A stretch of 64,000 bases of DNA, taken from Virgibacillus sp. NKC19-3. GTDB taxonomy: Bacteria; Bacillota; Bacilli; Bacillales; Amphibacillaceae. Shown one piece after another: positions 54,180 through 61,530 of the stretch. The stretch's first letter is position 1; every line of letters begins with the position of its first letter. The DNA lies in contig NZ_JAGYHC010000001.1 in NCBI RefSeq assembly GCF_019837165.1, forward strand, positions 3,720,001 through 3,784,000. The letters run 5' to 3'. The notes beneath the pieces were generated by a model. The model searched no databases and was not told where the DNA came from. It was given only the letters and a program-made list of their open reading frames with translations. The position numbers and the translations under genes are program-made.

Positions 54180-54300
54180 CCCGTTTTGATGATGCGCCTT
54201 CCCGTTTTGAGAACGCTCTCTCCCACTTTGATGGGCTGCTCTCCCGATTTTTCATTCTTTCTCCCGTTCAAGAGATTTCTTGCTTGATGTTGCATCCCGC
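54180..54300 (-). repeat. 21-nt phased array B (KRE type), five to six units
   Basis: CCCG or CCCA cores lie at 54180, 54201, 54222 and 54243 (21-base steps), then 54263 (20-base step), with a last isolated CCCG at 54296. On the minus strand the heptads read SKWERAF, SKREGAS and SKREAIP. The 20-base step shifts the frame so that one unit's GGGAG stands five bases before an ATG, giving a 37-codon frame that may be accidental. It occupies the divergent gap upstream of the Xre-type gene. Confidence 0.85.
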
Positions 54301-54330
54301 TTGAAAGCATGGATACGGCCGATTACCCTA

Positions 54331-54394
54331 TTTGACAATGATAGTATTTTTTATGACAATTATCATTGTCAAATTGATCATTATCGTGTACAAT
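54331..54394 (+). promoter_or_regulatory. Promoter and palindromic operator of the Xre-DUF3169 operon
   Basis: TTGTCA (54366-54371) and TACAAT (54389-54394) are 17 bases apart. TTTGACAATGATA (54331-54343) is mirrored by TATCATTGTCAAA (54361-54373), whose end overlaps the -35 box, and a second TGACAAT/ATTGTCA pair lies between. This looks like an operator for the small Xre protein encoded 37 bases downstream, hence self-repression; some resemblance to Fur-type boxes cannot be excluded. Confidence 0.68.
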
Positions 54395-54430
54395 ACCATT
54401 ATTCATTTAAAAAATGGCAGGTGATCTAGT

Positions 54431-54634
54431 TTGAAAAGCCGCTTAAAGGAACTTCGTGCACGTGAAGGTTATAATCAAACACAGCTCGCGAGACACGCAA
54501 GAATATCCAGGCAGACCATAAGCTTAATCGAACGTGGGGAGTATATGCCCTCCCTATTAATTGCCGTGCGTATTGCGCGTATTTTTAAGGAGCCTGTTGA
54601 AAATGTATTTAGCTTTGAGGAGGAGGAGTTGTAA
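54431..54634 (+). CDS. Small Xre-family HTH regulator
   Basis: A 67-residue single-domain repressor: LKELRAREGYNQTQLARHAR, ISRQTISLIERGEYMPSLLI and IFKEPVENVFSFEEEE are the standard helices of the YozG/Cro-like group. It starts with TTG (54431) after AGGTGAT and ends one base before the next start, so the pair is translationally coupled. Such regulators commonly control a neighbouring DUF3169 or DUF2178 membrane protein. A palindrome covers the promoter upstream. Confidence 0.9.
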   Translation: MKSRLKELRAREGYNQTQLARHARISRQTISLIERGEYMPSLLIAVRIARIFKEPVENVFSFEEEEL

Positions 54635-55309
54635 ATGAATTTAATCGTACGATTTATCGCAGCGGGATTCGTTGGATTTGTTTCTTATTATGTGTTGATG
54701 AATTTTTCAGAGCTTCATTATGCCGGGGAGATTGCTGTCATTAGCCTCATGGCTATCTCCATTATCTTAATCGTTAGGAGTATTTTCCGGTTTCGAAAGG
54801 TTAAATCATTAAACAGCCAGCACTTTACAGGTGATGAAGAAGATGAAGTGGAAAACAAAAAGTATAAGCTATTTTCTGATTATGCTCTGTGTGCCAATGT
54901 CAGTTTCGTTCTTTCTATACTAGCACTTAGCTTAAGTCTTCTTGCAACCCAAAACGTAATCATGACAGTAGGATCCATTATTGTACTTCTCATCACGATT
55001 GTCTTAAACCGGTACATGACGCATATCATGCAACACGTGTATTCCGATCGTAACATGGCACCAACCGCTTCCCATGCAGATTACCCTGAATCGGTACTCG
55101 ATATTGCAGATAATGGAGAAAAGCATGTCATTCTGGATGGACTGTTTCAATCACAAGGATTATTGAACGTTACACTCATCCTTGCTATTGTACTATCGAC
55201 CGTCTACTCCATTAATTCTGACAACGCAGAGATTTTTTCGATTATCCTTATGGCCGTTGTATTGCTGGTAGTTAATGTGAAATATCAGCTGGTGATTCGT
55301 AATAGATAA
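54635..55309 (+). CDS. DUF3169-like membrane protein
   Basis: A 224-residue protein with six predicted helices in two groups (about 5-50, 95-135, 175-220) and a charged loop EEDEVENKKYKLFSDYALCA between them, the pattern of DUF3169 proteins partnered with small Xre regulators. Function unknown. GAGGAGGAG inside the end of the preceding gene is its ribosome binding site. The operon ends at a terminator. Confidence 0.75.
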   Translation: MNLIVRFIAAGFVGFVSYYVLMNFSELHYAGEIAVISLMAISIILIVRSIFRFRKVKSLNSQHFTGDEEDEVENKKYKLFSDYALCANVSFVLSILALSLSLLATQNVIMTVGSIIVLLITIVLNRYMTHIMQHVYSDRNMAPTASHADYPESVLDIADNGEKHVILDGLFQSQGLLNVTLILAIVLSTVYSINSDNAEIFSIILMAVVLLVVNVKYQLVIRNR

Positions 55310-55369
55310 CAAAACGTGTAGCTCATAACCAGATTCCCTCTACTTAAAAGCAAAAATGGGGATTAAAAA

Positions 55370-55415
55370 TGAGGCTGTCGCCAAAGTGAAGACAGGGGTG
55401 ACAGCCTCGTTTGAT
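55370..55415. terminator. Bidirectional terminator after the DUF3169-like gene
   Basis: GAGGCTGTC pairs with GACAGCCTC, with inner GCC/GGGG contacts, and a T-rich tail on the plus side; the minus-strand gene at 55420 also ends here. Confidence 0.75.
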
Positions 55416-55419
55416 ATTT

Positions 55420-55593
55420 TTAATTACGGTGTTGAATGAGGTCGATGGTACCTAGTACAACATGTGCTAATCCAAAGCCAAATAGGGTATTGGCAATCAT
55501 TTGATTGGAACTACGTTTTTGCTTTAATCCATAGCCTGTAGCTGTTACAACCGAACCTAACGCAGTTGGTATCATTCCTTCACGAATATTCAT
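55420..55593 (-). CDS. Small conserved hypothetical membrane protein, 57 residues
   Basis: MNIREGMIPTALGSVVTATG leads into one weak helix and a second (LFGFGLAHVVLGTIDLI); the end is HRN. The start is ATG 55593, nine bases after GGAGG; two upstream ATGs overlap the ribosome binding site. I believe similar short proteins exist in other Bacillaceae, but no function is known. Single gene ending in a shared terminator. Confidence 0.65.
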   Translation of the reverse strand: MNIREGMIPTALGSVVTATGYGLKQKRSSNQMIANTLFGFGLAHVVLGTIDLIQHRN

Positions 55594-55670
55594 CGTCATA
55601 TCCCTCCCGAATGTTTTAAACATCTCTTAATTATTCGCTCGCAATTTACAACGATACAATTGGAAGAGCC

Positions 55671-56012
55671 TTAATCCTTTTTATTTGTAAAATTTCGATC
55701 CTGTTCCGGGAAGTTTCCAGAAAGATCGTTATGATTCAGATCGGTTTCATCACTAAATTCTGTACCATAACTTAAATTTCTAGGTTCATTTTCATGATCA
55801 TTGCCATGATCCGCTTCATCCATTGGCTCAAAAAATAATGTCAGGCAGTACAAAGCACTGATTCCAACAAGGGTGTACACTACTCTGGCCAATGCAGCAT
55901 CTTGTCCACCAAAAAGTGATGCTACTAAATCCCATTGAAACAATCCAATTAGTCCCCAATTCACACCACCGATTATTAATAATACTAACGCAATACGTTG
56001 AACGGTTCGCAC
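55671..56012 (-). CDS. DUF378 family protein (YuzA-like)
   Basis: A 113-residue membrane protein. The DUF378 core of two helices is clear: LVLLIIGGVNWGLIGLFQWD and LARVVYTLVGISALYCLTLF, about residues 7-65. Unlike the usual 65-75 residue family member, it has an acidic, hydrophilic tail of about 45 residues (DEADHGNDHENEPRNL onward). It starts with GTG (complement of 56010-56012) after GGAGGTG; a longer upstream frame lacks support. Function unknown. Confidence 0.85.
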   Translation of the reverse strand: MRTVQRIALVLLIIGGVNWGLIGLFQWDLVASLFGGQDAALARVVYTLVGISALYCLTLFFEPMDEADHGNDHENEPRNLSYGTEFSDETDLNHNDLSGNFPEQDRNFTNKKD

Positions 56013-56232
56013 ATTTTCACCTCCTATTCCTTTCGCATTTATAGAATGAATGGCATCTGTTACGCGCATTCTTGCTTCCATTTTTCTGCTCTTTCGCAAA
56101 AAATGCGGAGCATGCACTTATTATTTGAGATACAGCTCTTTTCATACAATTTTTCGTTATAACCTTGGAAGTGGGTTAGAAACTTTATGGGGCATTTATA
56201 CATATACTATCCGGTAAATGGGAGGTTATCGG

Positions 56233-57159
56233 ATGGGGAACTTTGCACTTGAGATGCTCCAGCTCTACTTTATTGCGATACTGGGATTTACGGTAAGGAA
56301 AACCAATATACTTCAAGAAGAAGGAAATGATGTGCTGACACAGCTTATCTTATATATAACATTACCTGCTCTCATTTTATTTTCCTTGGATATATCATTT
56401 TCCTTTGAATTGTTGAGGGATTTTGGATGGTTGTTGTTGATGTCCGCCTATATCCTTCTATTATCCATTTTTTTAGCTATGTGGATGCGGAAGCGATCAC
56501 AACTTCCAAAAGGCAAAAAGCATGTTTATGAAGGGCTTATTATTTTTGGCAACCAAGGGTATATTGGCTATGCCGTCATTTTTGTTATTTTTGGAGAGCA
56601 AGGAATCGTTTATTTAACGATGTTTAATATCATATATTTCATTCTCATCTGGACCTATGGGATTTACTTATTTACCAGAAATACAGTTGCCATGGAGTGG
56701 AAAAAGATCTTCCTGAATCCGGGAGTGCTTTCTACATCAATTGGATTAATTGTTTTAGTTCTCCCCATAAGCTGGCCAGCTATGATTGCAAATACCCTGG
56801 AGAGTGTTGGAAAAATGACAATTCCGCTTTCTATGATTTTAATTGGCAGTTTAATCGCGAATGTACACTATAAAAACATCCCTTTTTTATTAAAAAATAG
56901 ATATTTATGGAAATCCGCCGTGGCGAAGTTAGTCATCATACCGTTATTCCTGCTTCCTTTTGCTATTTCCTCTGTATCATTGACACTAGTTGCGGTTGCT
57001 TTCCTTGCTGCTGGTATGCCATCAGCTCCAACAATGTCGCTTTATGCGCAGAAATACGGAGGAGATACCATTTTTGCTTCCTTGGGCGTATTAATATCCA
57101 GCCTGTTATGTGCTCTGACTATTCCATTGCTTTATTTGATTTTGCATTTCTTATACTGA
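56233..57159 (+). CDS. AEC (auxin efflux carrier) family transporter
   Basis: A 308-residue, ten-helix transporter. LQLYFIAILGFTVRKTNILQ and LTQLILYITLPALILFSLDI are typical openings; FGNQGYIGYAVIFVIFGEQG and AAGMPSAPTMSLYAQKYGGD carry the broken-helix Asn-x-x-Tyr/Pro motifs of the family, which includes bacterial malate/malonate carriers. Cargo unknown. ATG 56233 is chosen since GGGAGG lies seven bases upstream. Array C follows directly. Confidence 0.87.
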   Translation: MGNFALEMLQLYFIAILGFTVRKTNILQEEGNDVLTQLILYITLPALILFSLDISFSFELLRDFGWLLLMSAYILLLSIFLAMWMRKRSQLPKGKKHVYEGLIIFGNQGYIGYAVIFVIFGEQGIVYLTMFNIIYFILIWTYGIYLFTRNTVAMEWKKIFLNPGVLSTSIGLIVLVLPISWPAMIANTLESVGKMTIPLSMILIGSLIANVHYKNIPFLLKNRYLWKSAVAKLVIIPLFLLPFAISSVSLTLVAVAFLAAGMPSAPTMSLYAQKYGGDTIFASLGVLISSLLCALTIPLLYLILHFLY

Positions 57160-57195
57160 TTTGGGGTGTTCCTTGTAAACTGCAGCACTCGCTCT

Positions 57196-57340
57196 CCCGT
57201 TTTATCGATTGCGCCTCCCGTTTGAAGGGATCGCTCTCCCGATTCACCGATTGCGCCTCCCGTTTGAAAGGGAGTGAGTCCCGTTTTGACGAAGTACTCT
57301 CCCGATTTCCATATTTCTCTCCCGATATTGAATGTAAACA
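57196..57340 (-). repeat. 21-nt phased array C (KRE type), seven units
   Basis: CCCG cores at 57196, 57217, 57238, 57259, 57280 and 57301 are exactly 21 bases apart, then one at 57321 (20-base step). Several variable parts are shared between alternate units (GATTGCGCCTCCCGTTTGAA occurs twice), a 42-base super-repeat. The minus strand is open through all units as FKREAQS, VNRESDP, SKRDSLP and similar. It lies in the convergent gap between the AEC and DoxX genes. Confidence 0.92.
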
Positions 57341-57373
57341 GCCTGATACCGATGGAATATCGGTATCAGGCTG
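57340..57373. terminator. Hairpin between array C and the DoxX gene
   Basis: CAGCCTGATACCGAT pairs perfectly with ATCGGTATCAGGCTG around GGAA, a 15-pair stem just past the DoxX stop on the minus strand, followed there by TGTTTACATT. Likely the DoxX terminator. Confidence 0.7.
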
Positions 57374-57397
57374 TCGCACTTGCAGTTCCCTTTTCTT

Positions 57398-57919
57398 TTA
57401 CGCTGCAACCGTATCTTTTTCTTTTTGACCTTTTGTTTGATTTGTCATGTGACTCTTCAAGAAAGGAATTACCCATCTATCCAGGCCATATCTACCTGCA
57501 TTATAACCTGCAATCAATAGGAATACAGTGATGACCACCATTTGTGCGTTTGTGCTTACGGTACCACTGAATAGGAAAGCGAAATTCATGGTGATGCCCA
57601 TTAGTGCTGCAAAATTAGTGAATATACCCAGAATTAGTGCGATACCTACCAGTAATTCGCCCCACATAACTAGGTATGTGAAAAGTTCTGCATTCGGCAG
57701 TGCTACTGTTTCCAGAAATGTTCCCCACCATGCTTGAACCGTTGCACCTTCACCAGTTGAATTGGCAATGGCACCTTGAATAAATCCACTAGCATCAAAC
57801 TCTCCCCCAACAATTTTCCCGTATCCGCCTGTCATCCATTGGTATCCGATATAAATCCGTAAAAAAGCTAAAATCCCAGCCATAACTTTATTATTGCGAA
57901 TAAAATTCATGATCATCAT
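57398..57919 (-). CDS. DoxX family membrane protein
   Basis: A 173-residue, four-helix protein. AFLRIYIGYQWMTGGYGKIV, VMWGELLVGIALILGIFTNF and AALMGITMNFAFLFSGTVST are the DoxX hallmarks. Relatives take part in quinone or thiosulfate redox at the membrane, or in redox-stress responses; no specific role can be assigned. The start used is ATG 57919, six bases after AAAGGAG; an ATG at 57925 overlaps that site. A 14-base palindrome lies about 33 bases upstream. Confidence 0.87.
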   Translation of the reverse strand: MMIMNFIRNNKVMAGILAFLRIYIGYQWMTGGYGKIVGGEFDASGFIQGAIANSTGEGATVQAWWGTFLETVALPNAELFTYLVMWGELLVGIALILGIFTNFAALMGITMNFAFLFSGTVSTNAQMVVITVFLLIAGYNAGRYGLDRWVIPFLKSHMTNQTKGQKEKDTVAA

Positions 57920-57951
57920 TTCCATCTCCTTTTACATTTTATTCAATGTTT

Positions 57952-57965
57952 CACAATATATTGTG
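57952..57965. promoter_or_regulatory. Palindrome CACAATATATTGTG upstream of doxX
   Basis: A perfect 14-base palindrome in the DoxX leader, placed between likely promoter elements (TTGTAA repeats) and the start codon. It has the size of a dimeric repressor site; DoxX genes in Bacillus are often controlled by redox-sensing MarR/DUF24 repressors. Regulator unknown. Confidence 0.45.
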
Positions 57966-58127
57966 TGGTTTGTTTCTTTATTACAATTATATTGTAACAT
58001 GACACCGCCATCATAAAAGTAAATATGTTCACTATTTCACATTTTGTTAATAAAGTTATGGCAAAAAAGTGAACATCGAATATAGCCCCCCCATCCATTA
58101 TCATTCTGAGCAATTTGTAAAATAGCC

Positions 58128-58178
58128 TTGACTTCCAGCAAAAGTGTTTTATACTGTTTATATACACATACACAGTAT
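58128..58178 (+). promoter_or_regulatory. Promoter with overlapping palindrome, ABC exporter operon
   Basis: TTGACT (58128-58133) and TATACT (58150-58155) are 16 bases apart. ATACTGT (58151-58157), overlapping the -10 box, is mirrored by ACAGTAT (58172-58178); the spacer includes TATATACACATA. This is a likely operator for the YtrA-type GntR regulator encoded at 59328. Confidence 0.68.
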
Positions 58179-58202
58179 TACAGTTTGAAGGGAGGATGTA
58201 TC

Positions 58203-58925
58203 ATGCAAGACTGGAGGCAAGCGTATTGGCTAGCTACATTTGAATGGAAAACTTCCTTAAAGACATTCATCGGGCTTTTTCTATTCTATGCTTTCATGAC
58301 ACTATTTTTCTTACCGTCATTTAGTGCTTATTTAGAAAATGATTTTGCGGGATTTGATCTTTTTTTTATGATCCTGTTTGCCCTTGCCCCCGCCTGGTTA
58401 AGAACGAAAGAATTTAAATACCAGAAAATCAGTGGAGAAATATGGGCATCGCCTGCTTTAATCATGTTCGCACAATTACCTGTTTCCAAAAATATAATCA
58501 TCAAAAACAGATTCATCGTTTATGCTGCCTATTCCGTTCCTTATAGTCTTTTAATGCTTATTGCACTATATATTGTAAACCCTGAGTTTCAAGTTATGAT
58601 GTCACCACTCTCGCACGTTGCCTTTATAATCATTTGGATTGCGTTCGGCATCTACGCAGGTTTCATCATGCCTGCAAGTGATGCGGGGGATAAAGTGAAC
58701 ACGAAAATTATGACATTTTATACCATCGGTCTGATCATAGGGGGATTGATGCTCCTTACCTTTTTTCACCTGCTTTTCGGCAATGGTCCTGTTTATTTAA
58801 CCATCATTGCAGCCCGACATTGGCCATTATTATCATCCATCATTTCGATTGTACTTGTGTTCCTTGGATTTCATTACTGGCAGCGTTATATGAATAAGCA
58901 AATGGATAAATTAGATTATCTCTAA
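58203..58925 (+). CDS. ABC-2 type permease-like membrane protein
   Basis: A 240-residue protein with six helices. QDWRQAYWLATFEWKTSLKT opens it with the amphipathic stretch usual in ABC-2 permeases before helix one; AQLPVSKNIIIKNRF resembles the cytoplasmic coupling segment of YtrC/YtrD-like permeases. It is separated from the ATPase genes by a 320-base repeat and the GntR gene, but its promoter palindrome and the operon direction suggest shared control. GGGAGG fits ATG 58203. Confidence 0.75.
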   Translation: MQDWRQAYWLATFEWKTSLKTFIGLFLFYAFMTLFFLPSFSAYLENDFAGFDLFFMILFALAPAWLRTKEFKYQKISGEIWASPALIMFAQLPVSKNIIIKNRFIVYAAYSVPYSLLMLIALYIVNPEFQVMMSPLSHVAFIIIWIAFGIYAGFIMPASDAGDKVNTKIMTFYTIGLIIGGLMLLTFFHLLFGNGPVYLTIIAARHWPLLSSIISIVLVFLGFHYWQRYMNKQMDKLDYL

Positions 58926-58940
58926 TGGAGCATTTCAGAA

Positions 58941-59260
58941 CAAAGGCGGAAGCGCCCGGTTAGCAACGTACAAACTGCGCTTAGCGCTGCGGGTGGTCAG
59001 GCGTGCTTAGCAAAGTGGCGAATTTAGTTGAAGCTCCTTTTCCGCAGGTGAGATTAGATGAACTTGACTTGTCGCCAATTAATGGCGAAAGTCAAAGTGA
59101 ATCTTATGCTTGGAAAGCGAAAAGGAAACACGGTGAGCTGACAAGCGAACCGATGCCCGCTTATCGCAATGGAGGAATATGAAGTTTGGGACTGCGCTAA
59201 CGCTCGTCCCACCAAAAAGACCTGCTAGTTGCTGGGCGCTGGAGCCGGATGAGGCTTATC
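58941..59260. repeat. Structured Bacillaceae-type repeat (about 320 bp) inside the ABC operon
   Basis: It begins AAAGGCGGAAGCGCCCGG and ends GGGCGCTGGAGCCGGATGAG, complementary-type blocks (GGCGCT and AGCGCC) that I recognise from repeats spread through Bacillus-related genomes. Inside are several hairpins, for example TTGACTTGTCGCCA with TGGCGAAAGTCAA near 59070-59100. There is no convincing gene in it. It separates the permease gene from gntR and may affect readthrough. Confidence 0.72.
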
Positions 59261-59327
59261 TGGCTACTAAATTATCCACAATCCTGAAATTTTATAATTT
59301 CAAAGACACAAAAAAGGGGTGCATACC

Positions 59328-59720
59328 GTGGAGCTGCCAATTCGTCTTTCCAAGGATTCACGTGAACCAATTTATCATCAAATCGAAAACCAGTTGAAGG
59401 CATTGATTGCTGGCGGGCATCTTCCTGCAGATACCCCGCTGCCTTCCGTTCGAGCGCTTTCCAAGGACCTGGAAATCAGTGTGATCACCATTAGGCGCGC
59501 TTATCAAAACCTAGAATATCAGGGGTTTATTCGAACAACCCAAGGAAAAGGCACCTTTGTTGCAGAAATAGGCGACTCCCTAAAACAGCAAATGAAAATA
59601 TCTTCCGTCTATGAAACTATCGAAAAGGCAGTGGAAACAGCGATTAATTATGATTACACCGTTGCGCAAATTGAAGAAATTTTCCACGAAGTATTAATGC
59701 GACATAAGAAAGGAGACTAA
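59328..59720 (+). CDS. GntR family regulator, YtrA subfamily
   Basis: A 130-residue repressor with the short effector-less C-terminus of the YtrA group. The winged helix reads IRLSKDSREPIYHQIENQLK, GHLPADTPLPSVRALSKDLE and ITIRRAYQNLEYQGFIRTTQ; the tail (about 75-130) is the small dimerisation helix pair. YtrA proteins repress ABC transporter genes and respond to cell-wall antibiotics in B. subtilis. Start GTG 59328 lies six bases after AGGGGTG. The ATPase gene follows after three bases. Confidence 0.9.
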   Translation: MELPIRLSKDSREPIYHQIENQLKALIAGGHLPADTPLPSVRALSKDLEISVITIRRAYQNLEYQGFIRTTQGKGTFVAEIGDSLKQQMKISSVYETIEKAVETAINYDYTVAQIEEIFHEVLMRHKKGD

Positions 59721-59723
59721 GCA

Positions 59724-60578
59724 ATGGCTTCCGTTCTACACATGAAAGATGTAGAGAAACAGATAGATGATTTCCAACTGGGCCCGATTGATTTAAACCT
59801 TGAACCCGGCACGATCACCGCCTTAGTCGGCAACAACGGCTCCGGGAAAAGTACATTACTGAAGCTAATCATGCATCTGGCAATGTCGGATAAGGGCAAT
59901 ATCGAGATCTATGATACGTTTGTTTATGGGCAGGACGAAAGCTGGAAGGCTAACATTGCCTACCAGCCTCAGACTGTCATTGGCTGGGATGCCTATACAG
60001 CGAAAACGTTAAGAGATATCATTTCGCCATTGCATTCGAATTGGGACGATGCCTTATTCGATAAAATGATAAAACTTTTCGATATCCCATTAAATAAGCG
60101 ATTCGGTAAATTATCACAGGGCGTCAAGCAGAAGCTGAGCTTGGCATTAACGATTCCAAGAAATACACCCATATTACTACTAGATGAACCAACATCTTTC
60201 ATGGATATTCCATCTAAAAAGTATCTGATGGACATACTCGTAGACTGGATGGATGAGGGAGAGCGCGCCATTCTCATGGCAAGCCATCAATCTGCAGATA
60301 TGATGAAACTTGTAGATTATTTATCCATCCTAAAGAGTGGAGAAATGATAGGAACTTTTGAAAAGGAAGCATTAACGGAAAGCTTTAAACGCTACTGGGT
60401 AACGAGTCCTCTGCCAACAGCACATATATCAGGCGAAGTTTCCCGGGAGAATCAGCAAATCATTTCGAATCAGCCTGCGGCAACGGAGCATTATTTCCTG
60501 GAAAATAATTTGGAATGGACGAACCGTACAGCGCTGGATTTGGAGGAAATTATTACGCTCCTGCTGGAACGAAAATAG
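59724..60578 (+). CDS. ABC transporter ATP-binding protein (YtrB-like)
   Basis: A 284-residue ATPase: Walker A GNNGSGKST (about residue 36), signature KLSQGVKQKLSLA, Walker B PILLLDEPTSFMD, switch His in MASHQSADM. The C-terminal 60 residues are a weakly conserved accessory part. Directly coupled to gntR (AAGAAAGGAGACT site) and followed by a second ATPase gene. It probably energises the permease at 58203, as YtrB/YtrE do for their permeases; pairing is inferred from order. Confidence 0.88.
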   Translation: MASVLHMKDVEKQIDDFQLGPIDLNLEPGTITALVGNNGSGKSTLLKLIMHLAMSDKGNIEIYDTFVYGQDESWKANIAYQPQTVIGWDAYTAKTLRDIISPLHSNWDDALFDKMIKLFDIPLNKRFGKLSQGVKQKLSLALTIPRNTPILLLDEPTSFMDIPSKKYLMDILVDWMDEGERAILMASHQSADMMKLVDYLSILKSGEMIGTFEKEALTESFKRYWVTSPLPTAHISGEVSRENQQIISNQPAATEHYFLENNLEWTNRTALDLEEIITLLLERK

Positions 60579-60597
60579 GAAGAAAGGGGAAAAACGT

Positions 60598-61530
60598 GTG
60601 GAAACAATGCTATCCGTAGAAAAGTTAGGAAAGTCCTTTAAAGGCAAACAGGTTATCTCAAACATCTCCTTTGATGTACGAAAGGGGGAAATTATGGCAA
60701 TCTTAGGCCCCAATGGTGCAGGAAAATCAACGACCATTCGAAGCATCATGGGGATCATGTACCCGGACGGGGGAACGATCAGCTTTCAAAATAATGCAGC
60801 ACAGGAAATTCCGCGTCATAAAATCGGCTATTTACCGGAGGAACGCGGGCTGTACAAGAATGTAAAAGTCATGGATATCCTACTCTATTTAGCGGAACTC
60901 AAAGACTATCCGCTTGATAAGGCGAAAGAGCGTGCACTAGCTTATTTGAAAAAATTTGATTTGGAAGGAAAAGAGAAAGTTTCCGTGGAGGAACTGTCCA
61001 AAGGAATGGGGCAAAAAATTCAATTTATTGCATCGGTTATTCATGAGCCGGAACTGTTGATTTTGGATGAACCCTTTTCCGGACTTGACCCGGTCAGTCA
61101 GGAATTGTTCAAGACAGAGATTCAGAGCCTTGCAAATAAAGGTACAGCAATTCTTCTGTCCTCCCATCAAATGAACCTTGTTGAAGAAATGGCTGATAGA
61201 TTATTTATGATGCATCAAGGACAAAAGGTGATCTATGGGACCATGGATAACGTGAAGACACAATATGCGAATTTCAAATGTACCATCCGCGGGGAAAATA
61301 AGCCCGTTGAACTTGAACGCATACCGCAAGTACAGCGGGTGGACCAACAGGAAGAAACATCGATTCTTTATTTGGAAAGCGATGTGCAACCATCTATTTG
61401 GCTGAAGCATTTGCCGGATCACATCGCCATCCAGGAATTAACGATCGATCGTATTTCGCTTCATGAAATATTTATCGATATCGCCACAGACGGAAATTTT
61501 GTAGAGGAAGCTGGTGAAGCATATGCGTAA
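60598..61530 (+). CDS. ABC transporter ATP-binding protein (NatA-like)
   Basis: A 310-residue ATPase with Walker A GPNGAGKSTT (about residue 38), signature ELSKGMGQKIQFIA, Walker B LLILDEPFSGLD and His switch LSSHQMNLVEE. The C-terminal extension (about 225-310, DUF4162-like) is usual for NatA/YhaQ-type exporters. It starts with GTG after AAAGGGG and overlaps the next gene's start by a few bases. It should pair with the large permease downstream. Confidence 0.9.
   Translation: METMLSVEKLGKSFKGKQVISNISFDVRKGEIMAILGPNGAGKSTTIRSIMGIMYPDGGTISFQNNAAQEIPRHKIGYLPEERGLYKNVKVMDILLYLAELKDYPLDKAKERALAYLKKFDLEGKEKVSVEELSKGMGQKIQFIASVIHEPELLILDEPFSGLDPVSQELFKTEIQSLANKGTAILLSSHQMNLVEEMADRLFMMHQGQKVIYGTMDNVKTQYANFKCTIRGENKPVELERIPQVQRVDQQEETSILYLESDVQPSIWLKHLPDHIAIQELTIDRISLHEIFIDIATDGNFVEEAGEAYA

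Noticed and set aside
6361-57340. The 21-nt arrays as CRISPR arrays
   Set aside because: The pitch is too short for repeat plus spacer, cores are only 8-10 bases and degenerate, the variable parts recur between units, and no cas gene is in the window.
57119-57379. 86-codon minus-strand frame across array C as a real protein
   Set aside because: It starts inside the hairpin after DoxX, runs through the array and into the antisense of the AEC gene end; the repeat explains its openness.
59179-59397. 72-codon plus-strand frame upstream of gntR
   Set aside because: It lies in the 320-base repeat and runs into the gntR start in another frame; no family resemblance.
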